From the NCBI RefSeq assembly GCF_041260155.1, contig NC_091936.1, forward strand, positions 40,327,963 to 40,391,962: a DNA stretch of 64,000 nt, written 5' to 3'. Source of the DNA: Ptychodera flava (taxonomy: Eukaryota; Hemichordata; Enteropneusta; Ptychoderidae). Made by a program: the position numbers and the translations under genes. The notes beneath the pieces were generated by a model. It was given only the letters and a program-made list of their open reading frames with translations, was not told the DNA's origin and ran no database searches. Shown here piece after piece: positions 25,146 through 37,843 of the stretch (positions within the stretch are counted from its first letter, which is position 1; each line of letters opens with the position of its first letter).

Positions 25146-25503
25146 AAGGAATGACGAAGGAGAGCATCTAAATAGGCAAACATGTACAAAACAGGTACAA
25201 TGGATGTATGGTGTGAAGGAAAGAAGTTTTACAAGATCTCAGTGACTTGGCTTCCGGTAGAAATTTAGATAGATACAGGAGGAACCATGGAAACTATTTT
25301 TGATTTTTCTTGAAATGACTTACCACAAATTCCAACAATACTGCTGACGTTGATTATTCTTCCCGAGCCCTGGCGTTTCATCACTGACAGGATAGCATGG
25401 ATTGTCCTTACTGCTCCAAAGTCATTGGTCTCCATGACACCACGGATGTCGTTCAATGAGAAAGTTTCCAATATCCCCACCAGTGTCACTCCTGCATTGT
25501 TAG

Positions 25504-26756
25504 CTACAGAAATTTACACAGGCCAATTATGGTCATTTGTTTCGCTCTTGTATCAGTATATGTAAGTAATTGCATCATTGTTTTTACATGAGAGTAATAT
25601 ATTATATACAAATTGCAATTTTAAGAAAACCATCATCAGCCTATGTGTTCACTTACTTAGCAATTTCCAACTCTTTGCAAAGCCCACTCCAACTCCCCTT
25701 CTTTTAAGTAGCTCATTAAGTAAAAGATGGACAGCTTTCACCTTTAAACAACTGGATTAGATTTTAAGTTTGTAGAACAATTCTCCACGTTGGTGATTCT
25801 TAGCACCAAGTTATCGCATGCGCAAGGAGTAGGCATGGAATAATTTCTGCCAAGTACATCGAGAATAGTGAAATGGTTTGAGGAACAGTGGTCATGTCTG
25901 AAGTTCAGGCATGTGTATAACAACTGATGATATTTAACTTCATTTGAACTAATGAATATAATATTAATTAAAGCTGCAAGCAGCTTCACGGGGCCCAAGC
26001 ACTTGCAAATACTGGCAAAAGGTGCCACAATGATAATCAATAACCCTCTAATGTCATAAGGTGCTTCATTCGGTCAAATTTAGAGCCTGTGGCACTTATT
26101 TATAGGCATTTACAGGCACATTTGTTAAATCGAGATAAAAGGTAGTGTGGGCCTGTTTGATATTGTGGCAAAAAGATTTTTTTCCCAAATTTATTCCTGT
26201 GTACGAAAAATCAGACATCTGGCATATTGGCTTGCCCAGAATTAGATATGCACATAATTGATGGATCCAATTATGATGATGAATGTATCGATGATTGCAT
26301 TGATAACAAACATTGACATGCACGAGCGACGTCGTAGGCATGCAGGCTTTTCATGAAGAGCTGGCAAGACAAGTTTGCCTCCCTATTCTACCAATATATG
26401 GGACTTCAGTGAAAGAGCTGCAAGCTAGAGCCTCGAAAATACCCTCCGTGGAGATTTTGACCATTCCCGTATTGTCAAATAACAACAATAACCATTGCTT
26501 TCTCATTTTTCACATACATATCACATTGGCAATCTATTGGTGGGCAAGCTTACAGTAGTTTGTTATAAAATCGCTTTGGACAGGAATGGTACAGAGCAAA
26601 GGGCATGTCAATAAACAGTAGCCATTAAATAATTCTGTCGTTACGATAACGTCGGCCACATAATCTATAAATAATTAACTGTGTACAACATACAAAAGTA
26701 TGTGAAAAAGGAGAACTTAAACTTTAGACAAATCACCAATAATGTCTTCAACTTAC
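25504..26756. other. Intron 1 of SDR pseudogene C
   Basis: Alignable in parts to intron 1 of B and D. The phrase AAAGCTGCAAGCAGC at about 25974 looks like the start of a dispersed repeat whose ~145-bp units are better seen at 28700-29760. No exon seen. Confidence 0.5.
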
Positions 26757-27019
26757 TCAGGATATCGATCCTCCCTTCGTCCCTGATCAGTGTTGTAAAA
26801 ATTGTCGACGGACTCGTCCTTTGTGACGTCCAGGTCACGAACAAACAGTGTCTTGTTCAGCATGTCTTTTCCACGCTTTTCAATTTCGCCTCTCTTTCCA
26901 AGGTTTCTCATGGTTGCATAGACTTTGTAAGGCTTGTCCCTGGCCTTTGCCATCTGCAGGGCCGTTTCCAGGCCGATTCCCGAGGAGCAATCCGTGATTA
27001 CGACAATTTTCCTCGACAT

Positions 27020-27190
27020 GCTGGCGTAGTTCGACAGACTGTATAGACTGTACACAAGATTTAACGCAGAGGTTAGCTGCACAGATGTTGATTAATGAGA
27101 CAACCCTTTGTAGCTGCTACTTGACCTTTAACATTTCCCGTCCACGAGAAGTTTGTGCAACTGAGTAATTGTTGTGGTAAATAGAAACAG
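27020..27190 (-). promoter_or_regulatory. Proximal promoter of SDR pseudogene C
   Basis: Keeps ACAGATGTTGA, AACCCTTTGTAGCTGC and TGACCTTT (27122-27129; AAAGGTCA on the gene strand), 103 bp before the ATG, as in B and D. Confidence 0.5.
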
Positions 27191-27198
27191 TAGTAGAA

Positions 27199-27234
27199 GC
27201 AACCGGTGATCACGACAATTTTTCTTCGACATGC
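27199..27234 (-). pseudogene. Truncated duplicate of SDR exon 1 start
   Basis: About 35 bp identical, apart from one inserted base, to the first 11-12 codons of SDR exon 1 (on the plus strand GCAACCGGTGATCACGACAA then TTTTTCTTCGACAT). It is followed up to about 27440 by a second copy of the promoter region, including ACAGATGTTGA and a diverged TGATCTTT. A tandem duplication of promoter plus exon 1 start, then truncated. Confidence 0.75.
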
Positions 27235-27839
27235 TGGGGTAACTCGACTGAGCTTTTATGCTGTTTAAACGTAATGGCCAGATTGGATACTGAGTTCAAC
27301 TGCACAGATGTTGAAAAATGAGCGAATAAGTTGTGGCTGCACTGTGATCTTTCACACTGCCAGTCTCAGGAAACTGTACGCTGTGAGAACTGCATTGTTG
27401 TAAATAAAAATAATAAGTTGTTTTCAGAAGGAATATTTATTCACCCTTTATATGAAATAAAATGAAAATTTACAAAATACTTAATGCTGCATTCACAAAT
27501 ACTGGCTAGGGAGGGCTTAGATGAATTCGAGGAAGGAATTGAAGGTTCTGTTGGTAGTACATGGGGTTGATTTAAAAAGTTTGCAGCGTGTGTAGGGGGT
27601 CTTAAAATGTTTTGGTTCCCTGGTTTTTACATTTTCATATACCACAGTGTGGTAGGTAATTCAAAAATCGCGTCAATTATATGTTGCTACCATATAGTTT
27701 ACAACACAAGTATACCAGATATGAACTGATTCATTATGTATTGAAGTTGTGTGTAAATTTAAACTTTTGCCACATGTTTGCAACGTCATGAACAATATTC
27801 ACCACAGATTAATTTTAAAGGTCATTAAGTATAAAAATA

Positions 27840-28670
27840 TGTACACCTTGATCCAGTAAATCCCGGTATACATCCTTAATTAGAAATGTCAATTAAATAT
27901 GTAAATTAGGAATTAAGTGAATTAAAATGCTTTAAATAATGTTTTATCAAAGTATCTTCAATGTATTTAGCAAGTTTCGACAACTTTGGTCGAATCAATC
28001 AAGATATATATACTTAATTAGGAAAGTTCAATAATTATGCAAATTAGGAATTGGCTGAAGAAAAAATGTTAAATGACTCTCAATAATGTTGTATCATAAT
28101 ATCTTTAATGTACATGGAAAGTTTCGTCAATTTTGGTCGAGTCAATTCAGATAGATATCTCTGATTAAGAAAGTTCATTAGATATGCAAATCAGGAATTG
28201 GTTGAAGCAAAAATGCTTAATGACTTTCAATAATGTTAAATTATTGTATCTTCAATGTAAATTCAACGTTTCGTCAATTTTGATCAATTCAATGCAGATA
28301 TATATCCCTAATTGGGAAAGTTCATTAAATATGCAAATTTGCAATTATCATTCATGTCACCCCTTAATATTTTTCACGGCTGATATATCTTGGTGTGATC
28401 AATATTTGTAGCAAATCTCATCAAATTGTGTGCAGTCGTTCTCAATGTATATCAGTTTTTTCTAAAATCATTAAGTATGCAAATGAGCTAAAAGTAAGCA
28501 AGCTACACCAACCAAAACAAATCACTTATTACCATTTGCAAACTGAATCTATGTACCAGATTTAATTTGGATATGATGAGCCGTTTTTGAGATATAGGGC
28601 GCATAGACAGACACACAGACACACAGACATCGCTGCGACATTAGCTCACGTGAGTGAACACGTGAGCTAA
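27840..28670 (+). repeat. Hairpin-headed repeat, family H, right copy with 147-bp tandem units
   Basis: The phrase GGAAAGTTCA and its variants start at 27882, 28021, 28168 and 28315, giving spacings of 139, 147 and 147 bp. Each unit includes TTCGTCAATTTTGGTCGAGTC-like and TATGCAAAT blocks. The right end is a 30-bp near-palindrome at 28641-28670 (TTAGCTCACGTG...CACGTGAGCTAA). Non-coding. Inverse orientation to 22138-22600. Confidence 0.7.
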
Positions 28671-28699
28671 AATGCGAGAAAATACTTGAAATTCTGGCA

Positions 28700-29760
28700 T
28701 CTAGAATTTGCAGAGTGTGTAAAGGTCTTACACATATTGGTGATTTCATCACACTTTGCACGTATCTAAACTATGTCATCATGAGGGATTTGCAAAACAA
28801 ATTCAAAGACGTCTGATAAGGCTTTTGAATAATGGAATTTTTTTTGCCAAAATTGGCAGAAATATTCTAAGAATCAAAACCTCGATTTCGTTACGATTTG
28901 AAGACATCTGAACATTTTTTACAAAAAATTACAATAATAGATTTGAAAATACTACACTGCAGATTTCATTACTATTTGCTCACATCTTAAATAGGTCACT
29001 CCTACAAACCAGTATACCAAATTCCAAAGTTGTCGGGTGAGTAGTTTTGGTGTACATGATTTTTGGACTAAAATTACAAAGGTAGCCTTGAAAATTCTAC
29101 ACTGCAGATTTCACTGTATTTTGAACACATCTCAACTAGGTCATTCCTACAGGAGAACTAGCATACCAAATTTAAAAGCTGTCCGATAATTACTTTTGAA
29201 AAGTAAGACTTTTTGACCAAATCACAAAAATAGCCACAATTTGCTCGCATTTCAACTGGATAATCCAACTGGAACCACTGTACCAACATTTAAAGCTGCC
29301 ACACGAGTAGTTTTGAAGTTAATTGGGTCATTCCTGGGAGAACCAGTGTACAACATGTCCGATATGATTTTGTTGAACACGATTGGAACTAATTTGGGAT
29401 AATTGGATGGTTAAGTAATGTCTTTAAAATCTACAAATGTCAGCTCATCTGCCTTTCTTTTTACATTACACACTTGTTTTTATGAGTAAATTGTAATGTT
29501 GAGACATTGAGCTATAGGAAACCTAACATTTTTGAGAAATTTGAAAAACATGAAGATCCAATTATCCCAAATTAGTTCCAATTGTTTTGTTGACCAAAAT
29601 TTACAAAAATAGCCTAAAAATAGACTTCATTACAAGTTGGATAACTGAAACCAGGTCATCCCAAGTAACAAGTAGATTTGACAGTTGGTGCAAATGAGTC
29701 GCACTAAGCATATGCAATTGTTAAGCTCATATTTTTATTTCAGATTTTTGTCACGACTTT
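28700..29760. repeat. Second non-coding repeat with ~145-bp internal units
   Basis: ACACTGCAGATTTCA-type blocks at about 28955 and 29098, with further degenerate units, each followed by a stretch like AGGTCATTCCTAC and TACCAAATT. The array is interrupted by the MITE at 29376-29586. No coding potential. Confidence 0.5.
29376..29586. mobile_element. MITE with AACACGATTGGAACTAATTT ends, copy 2
   Basis: Inverted repeats of about 28 bp and 211 bp length, matching 23245-23457. TTGTTG occurs on both sides and may be a target duplication. Confidence 0.7.
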
Positions 29761-30750
29761 TTGCCCGTCCAAGGGATGGTGCGCATGACGGTAATATTGA
29801 TATGCCACCGAAGGCGAGGTGACAGTGTTGTTTGTAGCTTTTCGCGTTTACTAAATGCACAATTCAGACAATTGTACTGGAATGTCGTCTAATTCAGGTG
29901 TATGATTCATGTGGAGTTAACTCCGCGTATCCTTTGAGCCATTGAAATACAGAAAATATACCGAGCAAATGCACAGGATGATGTTGTACACGCAGAAACC
30001 GTGGGCGAAGTTCAAGAAGGCCACGCTATCTAACCTCCCGTCCGATATCACATGAGTGGGTCTCAGCTTATTAGGTGTAATAAATAATCGACAAAATAGG
30101 ACTTTTCCAAGCCTGTTAACGTGCGTAAGAATGAAACACATATTAATGATTATTGCAAAATACGCGCTAAAGTAGAAACTTGGATTCAAATAATCTTCTG
30201 CATGGACGGTATGCACTGCATCTAAAAAAATTTTCACTATAAATTATGTGTTAGTTTCGTTTATTTTTGAAAAGTATCCGATTATATTGTAAAAAAACAT
30301 CAGACTTCGGCGCATGTTACCGCTGTACTGTTTAGGAGACACTACTTAGAAGAGCAGTGGACCTAACAGTATCCCAGGTGTTTAATCGGCTACTCGTACA
30401 ATAGAAGAAAAAAAATAATTATACAAATAAAGAGACAACCCAAGTAAACAGATTTGAGTGTGACCTAGTATCAGTTTGCATACATTGCTAGCAAGTGCTT
30501 CAATCATTGCTACATATCTTTCACATTATCTTGTCCGTTCATTCCTTATGCATATCCATATTAGAAATATAATCCTTTGGTACGATATTCATTATACAGT
30601 AATAATTGTGAACCGTCTCATTTTCTTCGAGGCTGGCCGTGTGTCACCAGATTTCGAAAAAAAATGGCGTTTTCCGAAGCTCCGAATCGAACCTTTCATC
30701 TAGGAATTCCAGAAGTTGTGTACAAATCAAAGGTGAGGAATACTGTAAAA
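29761..30750. other. Downstream flank of SDR copy D
   Basis: No gene seen. From about 30465 it aligns with the flank of pseudogene C at 23030 onward. Confidence 0.5.
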
Positions 30751-30754
30751 TTAA

Positions 30755-31102
30755 CATAGAATGCACCTCGAGCCAGATATTCAGAATCTCAGTCTTACAA
30801 TACCTTTTTGGACTATCACTTGTGGGGGCTCATTTTAAAGGTCTTTTGGTAAAAAGCCTTTACCTACTTATTTATTGTGAAAAATCGAAAATATGATATT
30901 CACCATACACTCAGCACAGGCACGGTGGCCATTTTGAATTTCAAGGGTCAGGAAATATTGCGGGTAAATTATGTCTCTAGTACCAAATTTTGCAATGTAA
31001 CCCCTGATTTTTATTCTTTATTTCAAAAGAGAAAGATTCAAAATTTCCTTTCGGAAGGTTTGGGCAAAGTTGATGTCTTTCAATATCGAGGCGAGTACTA
31101 CC
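30755..31102 (+). mobile_element. TTAA-type MITE family A, copy A5
   Basis: Preceded by TTAA (30751-30754), starts CATAGAATGCACCTCG, ends GAGGCGAGTACTACC. Orthologous by duplication to copy A4. Confidence 0.78.
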
Positions 31103-31377
31103 CAAAACCAAATTTGTCGTTTATAATTTTTCTTGATGCAATAGGTTCTAAAATGTAATTAGAATATGATTTGCAACAAAACCAACTAATATTACCACCT
31201 TTTGAATCTCGGTATAAATCGTGGGTATCGAATAATGCGAATTTATTGCACTTACAAATTGATTCTTCAAACGTGGTTGTTACGTGTTTTGTGAAAAAGA
31301 GTCAAGAAAATAATCTTTAATATTTCATGTTGTGTCAATGTCTTGCGCGTTTCTGGTCAATATTCGGACTTGGACGT

Positions 31378-34300
31378 TCAGTCGCCAAGGAATGACTTGC
31401 TCGCACTGGCAACCACTGATTCACCGGTTAGGTCTTTCAGTTTCGTTGCCAGCATGCTAGAAACGAAATCGGATGATGGGTAGGTCAGTTTAGGATTGTT
31501 ATCTTCCACCACCTCAACAAGAAACTTAGCAGCCTCTTCAACTGTTTGGACATCACTCTTCGCAGGGTCAACAATGTCGTCCCTAGCTAAGCGAAAATTT
31601 CTCATCAGCTGACCGGTCTTGTCGTCAACTCTATCGTATTTGACTCTCGCAAACATTTCTTCTTCTCTGTCTCTGATAGGTGTCTCAACAGGGCCGTATT
31701 GGATGGTGCTCAAACTGCAGAATACAAGAGAATGCATGGGCTTTTTAGTTTTCGCGTCGTGATTTGACTAAAATATCCTAAATAGGAAGCGTCATTTTCA
31801 CTACGGATTCCGTTAATTTAGTTTGAATCGGAAAGTAATCACAAGCACGGGGTTTGGGAGTCAGTGTTCAATGTAAGGTTTTGCACACCATATTCTGCCT
31901 TTAAAGCCCCAATAGCTGCGAATGTGTAATAAACCGATCTCAAAATATCCTCAGTTTTCAAAGAGTTTTCTTGGAATAAGACCAATTAAAGACTGAGCAG
32001 GTGTATAACACTGTATTAATTTTAGCTTTCCCGCCGTGACAGAAAAAATAAAGATTGCGACAACATACATGCACATCGTGTGGGTGCATTCAAGTAAATG
32101 GCATCATGCTTGTTTCTTGGATGATTACAATGTGTATTTGCACGAAATACTGCATTTTTGGTACTTTTCTTTGAGGTGCCATTTTACGGGTGCAGCACCC
32201 GTTCATCATTTAACTTGTTAAAATATGTCGTCGTTGTGGTCCAAATCAGGCAGTAGTGATACGTCTATACATGTCCTTCAGTCAGCACATTTACATGAAC
32301 CAACGTTGGTTTGAAAATAAAACTATGAAAATAATTCATATGATTCGCAGCTATTAGGGCTTTAATAAAACTCTTAAACTTTACTCAGTAGTCATTCAGC
32401 AAATTTAGAAAATTCAACATGACAGTGACACTGACACAAATCAACAACTTTTCTCTGTCAGCGTTGGCCATGACATTCCCATCAATTATGAGTCATGTAT
32501 TTCGGTGTGGGCCCTTGTAAGCGTCGAATGAGTAGAATCTGACACATGAGACAATTTTTTGAAATTTATTGATGCAAGAAAAGGAGATAACGATGAAGCA
32601 ATTTTCTTTTGAGACCGACATGTGATCACACATGGATATCTGCGTACCGGCAATAACTATAAACGTGAATACTTGTACTATCTGAAAAACGTTGTCAGTA
32701 ATGACGTGTAAATGTGCATTTACTGGCTGTATGTCTTTACTATTGAATAGATGAATTAAAAAAAATATTGTTTGAAAAAAGAAGCTATTCTGAATGGCAC
32801 TATAAGCGAATCCTACCACCACCAGTAAACGTAATGCACTCTTTGCCAACACTTTGAAATTTAATCACGTATTTATAAACCACTCTTGTTGTTTACAACG
32901 CCACAGTCCCTCCACAAACGCCTATTTCGAAAATGTGTGTCATTCACCAGCTTTAGTGATAAATGTTATCAGTTGCACTGGCATTTTAAACTAAAGAAAT
33001 AACTCGTAATATTCTTGTTATTTGATAACAGTTTTATGCATATTCATGTTAGCGCGTCCGCAACGTTGCACATATTTCAAAATATCTTAGAAAATTCTCT
33101 AGGTCCCTTCGTTGATATTAATGTAACTTTCTCATAATCCTAGCAAAAGTCACGGACTGTGCCTATACGAAGCTGCGAACCAATGTTGTGCGATGTGTGA
33201 TAGTGAGCGTGCGTGCGTGCGTGCTTCACGAACTCTACAACGTGTGGAGCGGTCTCAGTCAGAAAAATAACAACTTAGCCGGCTATTGAACCACTCTTTC
33301 TTGGGAGTGGAGATTTAGCCGAGCGGTTCTCTCTGTTGCCTCTCCGCTAGGCGACTGATGCCGTATGTTGTGGGTTCGAACCCGATTGAAAACTAGCCGT
33401 ATTTTTACGTTAGAACGCCTATCTAAACCAATTTTGCATAAAATTTTACAAATCAAATATACTCGATATTTACGACTGCTATCGCAGAGTGCCAGATTGT
33501 GCGTCGGCGTGGATTACACCACTCTGCGGCTCAGCTGCCAAGCGTCTAAATTTCGTAGTATCATATTTTGCTACCATATGATGTGACGGTCTAGAATGTG
33601 TAATTCCCATCTTTTTTCTCGAACAATAAACAAATAAAGAGTGTCATAAAGAGTCACTTAAGAGTATTTTGAACGGTTTGAGAAGATGCTGAAAACCATG
33701 TCAGGAGATTTGTCTTGGTTTCTATCTACCCTGTGTGACTATAGTCTCCCTATCTCCCTGTAGTATTTTCTATCCCAATGTCGACCCCAATTATTTATTA
33801 CTATACCAATCACCAACGGGGAGATTATCGCCCCGACTAAACAACATCTTAACACCTGCACGAGCGAGGAAAAATATTACCATTGTATTACAGTGCCAGC
33901 TGTGTAGTGGTTTTATGGATAATATATAATATTTAAGGTAAAAACTAGAGACCTTGAAGTTGTGCATATACTTACTAGACGTTGAATTTTCTCAGAGTTG
34001 GTGCAAGGGCCTCTGAGAACCCTTCAAGAGCGAACTTGGATGACGAATAACCTTCCGCAAAAGGGGCAGCTGTGTGGAAAGATGTTCGAGATAATGAGTC
34101 ATGATCAATTTAATGGATACTTTATCTGAAACGTTGTAACTTGAGAGACGAGAAGGCGATGTACGCAATGTCTGAAGATCTAAGGTGATGAAACGTTGAT
34201 GGCGTGAACAGGTAAAGACTTTAAGATTTCGACATATAGAGAGAAAAAATGTTGTCTTTCCAGTATAAGCCGAATTTGATATGTACCTTTCCTTGGCACT

Positions 34301-37300
34301 TTTATCTATTTCAGCAAACCCCTGTAGGATGTATAGATTTGTCAAATCATTTTCATTTTCGTTGCTTTCGTTAGTCTAAAGTCTAAAACTTACAAACATA
34401 CACCTTTTTACTTATATACCATATTTTCTCTAGCAATATTATCGGAACACATACATTGTGACAGAGGATGACATACATATAAAATGATGTATGTATGTAT
34501 GTATGTATGTATGTATGTATGTATGTATGTATGTATGTATGTATGTATGTATGTATGTATGTATGTATGTATGTATGTATGTATGTATGTATGTATGTAT
34601 GTATGTATGTATGTATGTATGTATGTATGTATGCGTTTGTGTGTGTTTGTTTGTCTGACATTGTCTGTCTGTACAGACAGACAGACTTAAAGATGTGGAG
34701 TGCGATGGACGGACTGACTGAATAATGGATGGATGGATTGGTGGATAGGGAAGGACAAAGGAGAGAGCAGTTGTATGTGTAGACGTACAAAAAAACCAGT
34801 AAAATGGATGGATGGATGGACGGTATGAAGGAAAGCGTTTTACAAATTCTTGGCGACTAACTTCCCGTAGAAATATATATAAACATGGCAATGTGAAAAT
34901 TATCTTTGATTGTTTTTTCTGCAATGACTTACCACAAATTCCAAGCATACTGCTGATGTTGATTATTCTACCTGAACCCTGACGTTTCATCACTGACAGG
35001 ATAGCATGAATTGTCCTTACTGCGCCAAAATAATTGGTCTCCATGACACCACGGATGTCGTTAAGTGAGAAAGTTTCCAATATTCCCATTTGTGTCACAC
35101 CAGCGTTGTTAACTACAGAAATTGGAAGAGGCCAATCAGAATCATTAGCGTCGCTCGTGTAACAGTATATGTCTAAGATTGGTTCACTTATTACACAAAA
35201 GAGTATTTAATAAGGTAGAACGCGCCTCGGGGACAGATATTAGGACTCTCAAACTTTTACAGTTCTTTTCTGGTCTAACATTTGTGGGGTTCATTTTAAA
35301 GCTCTTGGTGTAAGAAAACTTTTAAAGTCTTAGTTTTTCGAAAATCGAAAGTTTATTTTTCTCCGTAGAGTTAACACAGACTTTGCGGCCATCTATTGGT
35401 AAATCTGGGGTAATTTGTTTCTCTAATACCAAAATTTGCGCGGTGACCCAAAATTTTTATTCTTGATTTTGAAGGGTAATGGTTAAAATATTCCAGAGGA
35501 AAGTTTGTGCAAAAGTTTAGGTCTTTCACTTTCGAGGCGCATACAACCTTAAAGGTAATACGTATTGGAATTTTAAGAAAATCATCGTCGACCTATACAT
35601 TCACTGATGATGATGATGGAAAAGAGTCAATATCTGTCTAGAGCCAATCCTAAATCCCCTTCCTTCGGCAGTTCACAAGGTAAGAACTGGTCATCTTTAC
35701 CTGTGGAGCTACTGGAAGGGATATTTAATCGGTGTAACAATCCTTTACGTTGGTGATTGTTAGCAACGAGTTGTAAGGTGCGAAATGAGCGGGTGTGGAA
35801 TACTTTCTGTCGAAAAGCGCATCGAGATGGAGAGGTTGTTGAGGTACTTCGGGGTTCAATGTCTTTAAATATTCAATAATATCTAACCCGCGTTTTAGAT
35901 ATCCTTGATATTGTTCCATAGTGTTAAGCGTTCTGCTGTTGTATCTGCCAGCTGCCAACGTTGATATTTCAACCGTAAATGTTGTGTACAAGATACTGGC
36001 GTATCACAAAAAACTGCGTTCGACACTGTGGTCGAGCTGATTAGCTGAACATCAGTCTTTTTTATCAGGATGAAAAAAAATGACGGCAACGTGACTCCAA
36101 ATATGTTGCTTCTTATCGATTGACTAATTACGCAAACAGTAAATAAGTATGACAGCCCCTCGCATCGAAGCATGTTTTTCAGGTCACAATGTTATTCACA
36201 TGAATCTTTATAATCAAATCCGGCGTTTATTTTTCCGCTGCCTTCAAGCCATACAAAACTTTAAAGGGACATGTTCCCGATGACGTTGAACAGAAAGCAA
36301 ATTATTGAATATCTCAGAAATTCAAAGGAAACGGAGATTAGCAAAGTGTTGATTTGATAAATGGACACGTTGGTAATAAAACCGGTGTGACATGTCAAAA
36401 CATGCTCTTTTGAGTACACATGTCAGCTCATCCCATTATAATTCGATAAAGTGCTATTGCTGAAAAGATTACTATCGTCTACGTTTACCTGATATAGGCC
36501 CCTATATTAAAACAGATTTGTCAAATTGGTGAGAAGCGTAAACAATCAACTTCCACGCGATAAGTGGAGATCTCGTGTGATTCGCGAATTAACAAATGCA
36601 ACACTCCTCTCCCCCCCCCCCCCCTCATTCAGTGTTTAAAGAAATTACCTCTGTGGTCCCATTTTTCGAAAAACAAACCTTTCAAAATCGCCATGATTTT
36701 TAAGGCTTAGGACCTTGCAATCTGGGTCAAAGGTGTATGACACGTGATGCAGGTGCGACAGGGTCAAAGAGGAAGCCCATGCAAATCAAACAGATTAAGA
36801 CAATTAAATTAAGAGAAATTAATTAAAAGGTTTTATATATCTTTAATTTCAGTGCAAAGTGAGTGGGCAGAGGTGTCAAGCAGCGGGCGGAGTAGGAAAA
36901 TGATACAGTATTTATGAAATATGAAAAATAAACAAAACAGTTGTTTGTTATCATTTGACAAATCTACAATCTAGCTCGAGGCACCTGCTTGGTACGCCTG
37001 TAATGCTGTGAGGTTAAATGGTGCATTTATGGTTGTTGCTGTACAGATGATTACTTGGTTTGGAAATATTGAAATGCAAGAGCGCCGTCGTATGTGTAGA
37101 TGAGAAATGAAAACAAATTCGATGGCCTGCAGGCGTTTTGTGTGGATCTGGCCAAGGGATCGGAATTGGTCACCTTCACTTTTAATACTGGGATTGCTTT
37201 CAAGGCGTACTGAGTAGAAGCTTCGAGCACAATCGCCATGGCGATTTCGGGCATTCTATGTTTATCAAATTATAAATTAACTGTTAATATTGCTTTTATA

Positions 37301-37843
37301 TTTGTCATATTCCATAAAGAAATTATCACACTGTCGATCCCGCCTTCGGTAGACCGGCATACAAGTTGTTTGTGAGAAAATCACTTTAATGAAAAATGTT
37401 ACGGTGCAAATAAAGGGCATATGTCAATAAACAGTAGCAAATAACTATTTCTGTTACCAAGTTAATATTGAACACAAATCTATAAATAATTAACTGCATG
37501 CCACATACAACATTATGTCGGAGAAGGGAATGGTCATAACTAAAATTTAGCAAAACACCAGAAATGTCTGCAACTTACTTAGGATATCGATCCTCCCTTC
37601 GTCTCTGATCAGTGTTGTGAAAAATTTGTCGACGGACTCATCCTTTGTGACGTCCAGGTCACGTACAAACAGTGTCTTGTTCAGCATGTCTTTTCCACGC
37701 TTTTCAATTTGGCCTCTCTTTCCAAGGTTTCTCATGGTTGCATAGACTTTGTAAGGCTTGTCCCTGGCCTTTGCCATCTGCAGGGCCGTTTCCAGGCCGA
37801 TTCCCGAGGAGCAACCCGTGATTACGACAATTTTCTTCGACAT
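31378..37843 (-). CDS. RDH8-like: SDR copy D: RDH8/17-beta-HSD1-like dehydrogenase, complete
   Basis: Four minus-strand exons: 37579-37843, 34933-35112, 33976-34069 and 31378-31714; 876 bp, 291 residues. Exon 1: TGCSSGIG cofactor motif and YATMRNLGK. Exon 2: NNAG, ETNYFGAVR (catalytic Asn) and INISS (catalytic Ser). Exon 3: YSSSK (catalytic Tyr and Lys) and FALEGF. Exon 4: GPVET and the C-terminal region. At the exon 3 donor the genomic sequence reads GTC TAG, but splicing at TA|GTAAGT joins TA to T of exon 4 and gives Tyr, so this is not a stop. Same phases (1, 1, 2) as copies A and B. The tandem arrangement with B and C, all on one strand, plus shared promoter motifs, points to recent expansion and possibly shared expression. 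Likely substrate is a retinoid or steroid, by family only. Confidence 0.88.
31715..33300. other. Intron 3 of SDR copy D
   Basis: Non-coding; 32450-32650 aligns with copy B intron 3 (14690-14890). No exon seen. Confidence 0.55.
33305..33400 (+). ncRNA. tRNA-derived SINE-like unit (Pol III A and B boxes)
   Basis: A-box-like TTAGCCGAGCGG (33315-33326) and a perfect B box GGGTTCGAACCC (33372-33383), about 45 bp apart as in tRNA-Ser/Leu-type heads. The T arm pairs poorly and no full cloverleaf forms, so it is more likely a SINE head or tRNA relic than a working tRNA. Lies in intron 3 of copy D. Confidence 0.45.
34484..34635. repeat. (GTAT)n microsatellite in intron 2 of copy D
   Basis: About 38 nearly perfect GTAT units, about 300 bp from exon 2. 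GGAT units follow at 34723-34735 and 34806-34820. Confidence 0.97.
35214..35548 (+). mobile_element. TTAA-type MITE family A, copy A6
   Basis: Starts GGTAGAACGCGCCTCGGGGA, ends GAGGCGCATACAACC followed by TTAA. Left flank is ATAA, one change from TTAA. Located in intron 1 of SDR copy D. Confidence 0.85.
35640..37450. other. Intron 1 of SDR copy D
   Basis: Two blocks, about 35640-36200 and 36950-37450, align with copy B intron 1. No exon or RNA gene was seen. Confidence 0.55.

Larger units (their letters stand above)
24393..27019 (-). pseudogene. RDH8-like: SDR copy C: RDH8-like pseudogene, exon 3 missing
   Basis: Exons on the minus strand: exon 1 26757-27019, exon 2 25324-25503, exon 4 24393-24729. 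Exon 1 is 263 instead of 265 bp; a 2-bp loss shifts the frame after the DESVD segment. Its cofactor motif reads TDCSSGIG, with Asp for the first Gly. No exon 3 exists: exon 4 and exon 2 are only about 595 bp apart, against about 2.8 kb in B and 3.2 kb in D, so a deletion removed exon 3, which holds the YxxxK catalytic motif, with most of introns 2 and 3. Exons 2 and 4 are still open and well conserved, so loss seems recent. A truncated protein from exon 1 alone would lack the active site. Splice sites of the remaining exons look normal, so the locus may still be transcribed. Confidence 0.85.

Noticed and set aside
33305-33400. A functional tRNA gene
   Set aside because: A and B boxes are good but stems do not pair into a cloverleaf, so I call it a SINE head or relic.
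33976-33980. A stop codon at the end of exon 3 in SDR copy D
   Set aside because: The TAG spans the donor (TA|GTAAGT); after splicing the codon is TAT.
34383-35098. Frames with Tyr-Ile-His-Thr or Met-Tyr-Val-Cys repeats
   Set aside because: Translations of the (GTAT)n microsatellite; only the SDR exon 2 part (34933-35112) is real coding sequence.
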